A stretch of 64,000 nucleotides of DNA, taken from Fusibacter sp. A1. Lineage in GTDB: Bacteria; Bacillota; Clostridia; Peptostreptococcales; Acidaminobacteraceae. Below are positions 61,125 through 64,000 of this stretch, one piece after another. Location: NCBI RefSeq assembly GCF_004125825.1, contig NZ_QQWI01000014.1, forward strand, positions 27,721 through 91,720, given 5' to 3'. The notes beneath the pieces were generated by a model. The model was not told where the DNA came from, made no database searches, and was given only the letters and a program-made list of their open reading frames with translations. Within the stretch, counting starts at the first letter, position 1. Each line of letters begins with the position of its first letter. Position numbers and translations under genes: made by a program.

Positions 61125-62414
61125 ATGAACCAGATAAAAGAAAGTGAACTAGTAATAGAAGAAAAACAAGTAGCGATCCTTGTCGGACTTGATAGGGGAA
61201 TTCGTGGAGAAATAGCCATAGAGGAGTCAATGCAGGAGCTAGCGGAACTAACTAGTGCGGCTGGCGCAGAAGTTGCGATGACAATCGTTCAAAACAAGCA
61301 AACTATTGAAGCTGCCACCTATATCGGTAAGGGTAAAGTAGAAGAAGTCCGATTAGCAGTTGTAACAGAAGACGCCAATTTGGTGATCTTCAATGATGAA
61401 CTAAGCGGAGCACAGATAAGAAATCTTGAAGAAATGCTAGGCGTACGAGTAATCGATAGAACGGCTTTGATTCTAGATATATTCGCACTTAGAGCTCAAT
61501 CAAAAATTGCGAAACTGCAGGTCGAACTGGCACAGCATAAATATCGTTTACCAAGACTCAAAGGTCTTGGCTCAACCATGTCAAAAACAGGAGGCGGTAT
61601 AGGAACAAGAGGTCCCGGTGAGCAAAAACTTGAAATTGATAGAAGACGTGTCAATGATAAGATAACCGATATTAGAAGAAGACTTCAAGAAGCGGCAGAC
61701 AATAGAGGGGTTACTAGACAGCAGCGTAAGAAAAACGAAGTGCCTATCGTAGCGCTTGTCGGATATACCAATGCAGGCAAGTCATCCGTCATGAATGCCT
61801 TCTTAAAAAAATTCAATGCGGAAGCAGAAGATAAGCAAGTTTTCGAGAAGGATATGCTATTTGCAACCCTTGATACTTACCATCGTAAAATTGATCTTGA
61901 CGATCATAAATCCTTCATATTGATCGATACGGTAGGTTTTGTAAGTAAATTGCCACATGCGCTTGTCGAAGCGTTCAAAGCCACACTCGAAGAAGTCATC
62001 GAGGCGGACTTGCTTGTGCATGTCGTAGATGCGTCGAATACCAACTACGAACTTCAAATGGATGTAACAGATAAGACATTAAAAGAAGTAGGAATGAAAG
62101 AGCATAATGAGCTTGTCATCTTCAACAAGGCGGATCTGCTTGAAGGGGAAAGACTTTATCCAAGAGCCGACATCTGGACTTCAATGTTGACAGGTGAAGG
62201 ATTCGAAGAGCTGATTCAAGAAATTGACAAACGTATCTTTACAAGCCATAGACGTGTGAAGATGCTTATTCCTTACACTGAAGGCAGTGTTTTAAACCGA
62301 ATCATATCAAATGCCAAAGTATTTGAAACCACCTACGAAGAAGAGGGAACACTGATTGACGTTGAAATCGATGCGAAGGATTTTGAGAAGTTCGAATCAT
62401 ATCGTACTGAATAG
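61125..62414 (+). CDS. hflX: GTPase HflX
   Basis: Ribosome-associated GTPase that splits or rescues stalled 70S/100S ribosomes, 429 residues. The N-terminal HflX domain (about 10-185) contains GKGKVEEV and GGGIGTRGPGEQKLE. The G domain has G1 GYTNAGKSSVMNAF, G3 DTVGFVSKLP and G4 NKAD. ATG 61125 follows AGAGGTAA; an ATG at 61110 is in frame but lacks an RBS. First gene of a three-gene operon with the next two. Confidence 0.95.
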   Translation: MNQIKESELVIEEKQVAILVGLDRGIRGEIAIEESMQELAELTSAAGAEVAMTIVQNKQTIEAATYIGKGKVEEVRLAVVTEDANLVIFNDELSGAQIRNLEEMLGVRVIDRTALILDIFALRAQSKIAKLQVELAQHKYRLPRLKGLGSTMSKTGGGIGTRGPGEQKLEIDRRRVNDKITDIRRRLQEAADNRGVTRQQRKKNEVPIVALVGYTNAGKSSVMNAFLKKFNAEAEDKQVFEKDMLFATLDTYHRKIDLDDHKSFILIDTVGFVSKLPHALVEAFKATLEEVIEADLLVHVVDASNTNYELQMDVTDKTLKEVGMKEHNELVIFNKADLLEGERLYPRADIWTSMLTGEGFEELIQEIDKRIFTSHRRVKMLIPYTEGSVLNRIISNAKVFETTYEEEGTLIDVEIDAKDFEKFESYRTE

Positions 62415-62426
62415 GAACCGAAAGTT

Positions 62427-63080
62427 ATGTATAAAACCATATTGAATGAAGTAAAAAGTGAGATTGTAATAGAAAAATCAAGATTCATCGCCCATATACT
62501 ACCTGTCACGACAGAAGAAGATGCAAAAGCCTATATCGAGAAAATAAAAAAGGAACACTGGCAAGCAAGGCATAATGTGCCTTGCTATGTGCTAGGTGAA
62601 AAGTATGAAGTGCAGCGCTATAGTGACGATGGCGAGCCATCCGGTACTGCAGGTGTTCCAGTGCTCGAGATGATAAAAAAAGAAGGAATCACAAATGTCT
62701 GTATCGTGATCACAAGATACTTTGGTGGTATAAAATTAGGCACTGGCGGTCTTGTAAGGGCATATACCCAGGCTGTAAAATCGGCATTTGAAAAAGCCGG
62801 ACTGGCAAATGTCTCGGACTACCGATATTTTCAGTGCTCATTTGATTATACTTATCATGGCAAGATTTCGCATCTGTTAAGTGGGTATGAAACCTATATC
62901 ACAGAAACACTTTATACAGATCAAGTAGTGCTGTCATTTTATACACTTACAGAAGAAGCGGATGAGATTCTGAATCATGTGATCGATCTGACTTCCAATT
63001 CGATTACGTTATTGAAGGATGAAATTGTATTTGGCTGCATCATAAGCGGAGAATTTAAAAAGATGGAGGAGTCTTCATGA
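62427..63080 (+). CDS. yigZ: YigZ/IMPACT-family protein
   Basis: A 217-residue protein with the UPF0029/IMPACT N-terminal domain (about 1-115) and a C-terminal DUF1949 ferredoxin-like domain (about 135-205). The family signature is DDGEPSGTAGVPVL, followed by VVITRYFGGIKLGTGGL. Eukaryotic IMPACT affects GCN2 signalling; the bacterial role is unknown. It is coupled to the next gene by a 4-bp overlap (ATGA) and lies 12 bp after hflX. Confidence 0.93.
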   Translation: MYKTILNEVKSEIVIEKSRFIAHILPVTTEEDAKAYIEKIKKEHWQARHNVPCYVLGEKYEVQRYSDDGEPSGTAGVPVLEMIKKEGITNVCIVITRYFGGIKLGTGGLVRAYTQAVKSAFEKAGLANVSDYRYFQCSFDYTYHGKISHLLSGYETYITETLYTDQVVLSFYTLTEEADEILNHVIDLTSNSITLLKDEIVFGCIISGEFKKMEESS

Positions 63081-63478
63081 AAGCGATAGTAAATGAAATG
63101 CTACAGTTGAAATCATGGGCGGTGGTAGGTGCGACAAGAACAACTGCCAAATTTGGATATAAGATATTCGACAGACTTAACCGATGCGGATATCAGGTGG
63201 TTCCTGTAAACCCAATGTATGATGAAGTCAATGGAATCGCATGCAAGCCTTCAATAAAAGAAACTACAGGGATCGAAGTGGTAAACGTAGTGGTTGGTCC
63301 TGATAAAGCATATGATCTGCTAGATGACTTGGTCGATCAAGGTATAAAATATGTCTGGTTCCAACCTGGAGCATATAATGACAAGGTAATTCAAAAGGCA
63401 AGTTCATTAGATTTAAAAGTGGTGTACGGATACTGTGTGTTGGTCGAACTTGGCGAACTACCTTTTTGTCCGATTTAA
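63077..63478 (+). CDS. CoA-binding domain protein (CoA_binding_2)
   Basis: A 133-residue Rossmann-fold protein made only of a CoA-binding domain, as in succinyl-CoA synthetase alpha N-termini and YccU proteins. Motifs are WAVVGATRTTAKFGYKIFD, VVPVNPMYDEV, KYVWFQPGAYN and the C-terminal GYCVLVEL. No catalytic domain follows; a ligand-sensing role is inferred. Last gene of the hflX operon. Confidence 0.9.
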   Translation: MKAIVNEMLQLKSWAVVGATRTTAKFGYKIFDRLNRCGYQVVPVNPMYDEVNGIACKPSIKETTGIEVVNVVVGPDKAYDLLDDLVDQGIKYVWFQPGAYNDKVIQKASSLDLKVVYGYCVLVELGELPFCPI

Positions 63479-63496
63479 GTTAATCAAAATGAAAAC

Positions 63497-63519
63497 AAAA
63501 AGCCTTCAAGGCTTTTTTT
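63497..63519 (+). terminator. Terminator of the hflX operon
   Basis: AAAGCC pairs with GGCTTT over TTCAA and is followed by seven T residues. Confidence 0.85.
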
Positions 63520-63667
63520 GTTTGGTGCTCACAATTTGGATATGCTGTACAAATGAAAATAGACCTCATATCTTGTACGAGCAAACTATGGAAAACACTA
63601 TATAATGTAGCGTGTGGTTTAAACATTTTTACTTTCGAAAAAGGCATAAAAATTTTTAAAAAAGGTG

Positions 63668-63707
63668 TTGACGTAGGTCGACTAGTGATGGTACTATGTA
63701 CTAGTCG
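63668..63707 (+). promoter_or_regulatory. rRNA operon promoter with inverted repeat around the -10
   Basis: TTGACG (63668-63673), an 18-bp spacer and TACTAT (63692-63697). CGACTAGT (63679-63686) and its complement ACTAGTCG (63700-63707) flank the -10 symmetrically and cover the expected start point near 63704. A TATAAT at 63601-63606 further upstream may be a second promoter, but no -35 sits at the right distance. Confidence 0.75.
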
Positions 63708-63987
63708 TCGAAACAAAGCGTTGATGGCGGCAAGACAATTTAATTGCGAATAAGAAAAATTAATCACCTCTTCGTTGAACAAACTACGTTCAACTGGCCG
63801 GTGGGGCGTCGTGAATAAGAAACATTCACGATCAATGAACCATGACAACTGAACAATGTACCCGCTTCCAATGAGCCGCCCCGTATAAACGATAGGCGAG
63901 TTGGAAAGCGACAATGGATAATTAGAGTGCAAGAAAAGCACCAAAAAAAATCACAAATAATTAACGCTAGACGTTAAACAAACTATT
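63704..63987 (+). other. rRNA operon leader
   Basis: About 280 nt without a coding sequence, rich in hairpins: GTTGAAC/GTTCAAC near 63776, CGTGAAT/ATTCACG near 63812, and a long-range GCTTCCAA with TTGGAAAGC (about 63863 and 63900). Such structures occur in pre-16S leaders for antitermination and RNase III processing. The segment 63520-63667 upstream shows only AT-rich DNA of the UP-element type. Confidence 0.6.
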
Positions 63988-64000
63988 TTAATTAAGAGTT
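63988..64000 (+). rRNA. 16S rRNA, first bases only
   Basis: The window ends in TTAAGAGTT, which matches the conserved start of 16S rRNA just ahead of the universal AGAGTTTGATC primer site (E. coli position 8). The gene continues outside the window. Confidence 0.8.

Noticed and set aside
63480..63944. Minus-strand open frame of 154 codons
   Set aside because: It spans the rRNA promoter, leader hairpins and the hflX terminator, lacks an RBS and resembles no protein.

Overview
The window reads as a chromosomal segment of a low-to-moderate GC Firmicute of class Clostridia. This rests on the division cluster in the Bacillus/Clostridium order (murD-spoVE/ftsW-murG-divIB-ylxW-ylxX-sbp-ftsZ), GGAGG-type ribosome binding sites, a large CCA-encoding tRNA array, an iscS-thiI pair and paralogous HD-GYP proteins. 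The genus cannot be settled from the sequence alone. A Fusibacter/Acidaminobacter-like anaerobe is possible, but that is inference. The first base lies inside murD and the last bases are the start of a 16S rRNA gene.

Layout. 1-7.1 kb: cell wall and division cluster ending in ftsZ, with murB and ftsA missing from their usual places. 7.1-9.6 kb: an HD-GYP protein and a convergent NhaC-type antiporter. 9.7-15.4 kb: lipoate ligase plus a complete 2-oxoacid (probably pyruvate) dehydrogenase operon. 15.4-17.7 kb: a PAS/GAF/GGDEF protein. 17.7-24.9 kb: the phosphate regulon (phoP, pstS, pstCAB, phoU, phoR) with Pho boxes of 11-bp period before pstS and pstC. 25-29.8 kb: an ACT-domain protein and an atypical type IIA topoisomerase pair. 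30.1-32.2 kb: a DEAD-box RNA helicase and a small membrane protein.

32.3-41.4 kb is the most unusual part. A 19-gene tRNA array is followed by three 187-bp tandem repeats, each carrying the 3' end of tRNA-Phe and its terminator. Next comes a LacI-regulated sugar ABC transporter that lacks an ATPase and hydrolases. A second array then repeats five tRNAs (fMet-Glu-Val-Asp-Thr) in the same order. The tRNA spacers hold two families of structured elements (six and three copies) whose stems are kept by compensatory base changes. I recognise neither family, and I consider them the best candidates for something undescribed.

41.5-49.4 kb: SpoU-type RNA methyltransferase, polysaccharide flippase, YitT protein, NADH oxidase, YprB-like exonuclease, second HD-GYP protein and asparaginase. 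49.5-53.1 kb: iscS-thiI and a zinc-ribbon/TPR membrane protein. 53.1-57.3 kb: a tellurite/stress (Ter-like) module of TelA, YceG-like and divergent TerD. 57.3-60.9 kb: a large class A penicillin-binding protein with a peptidoglycan-binding-like insertion. 61-63.5 kb: hflX, a YigZ/IMPACT protein and a CoA-binding protein. 63.5-64 kb: rRNA operon promoter and leader.
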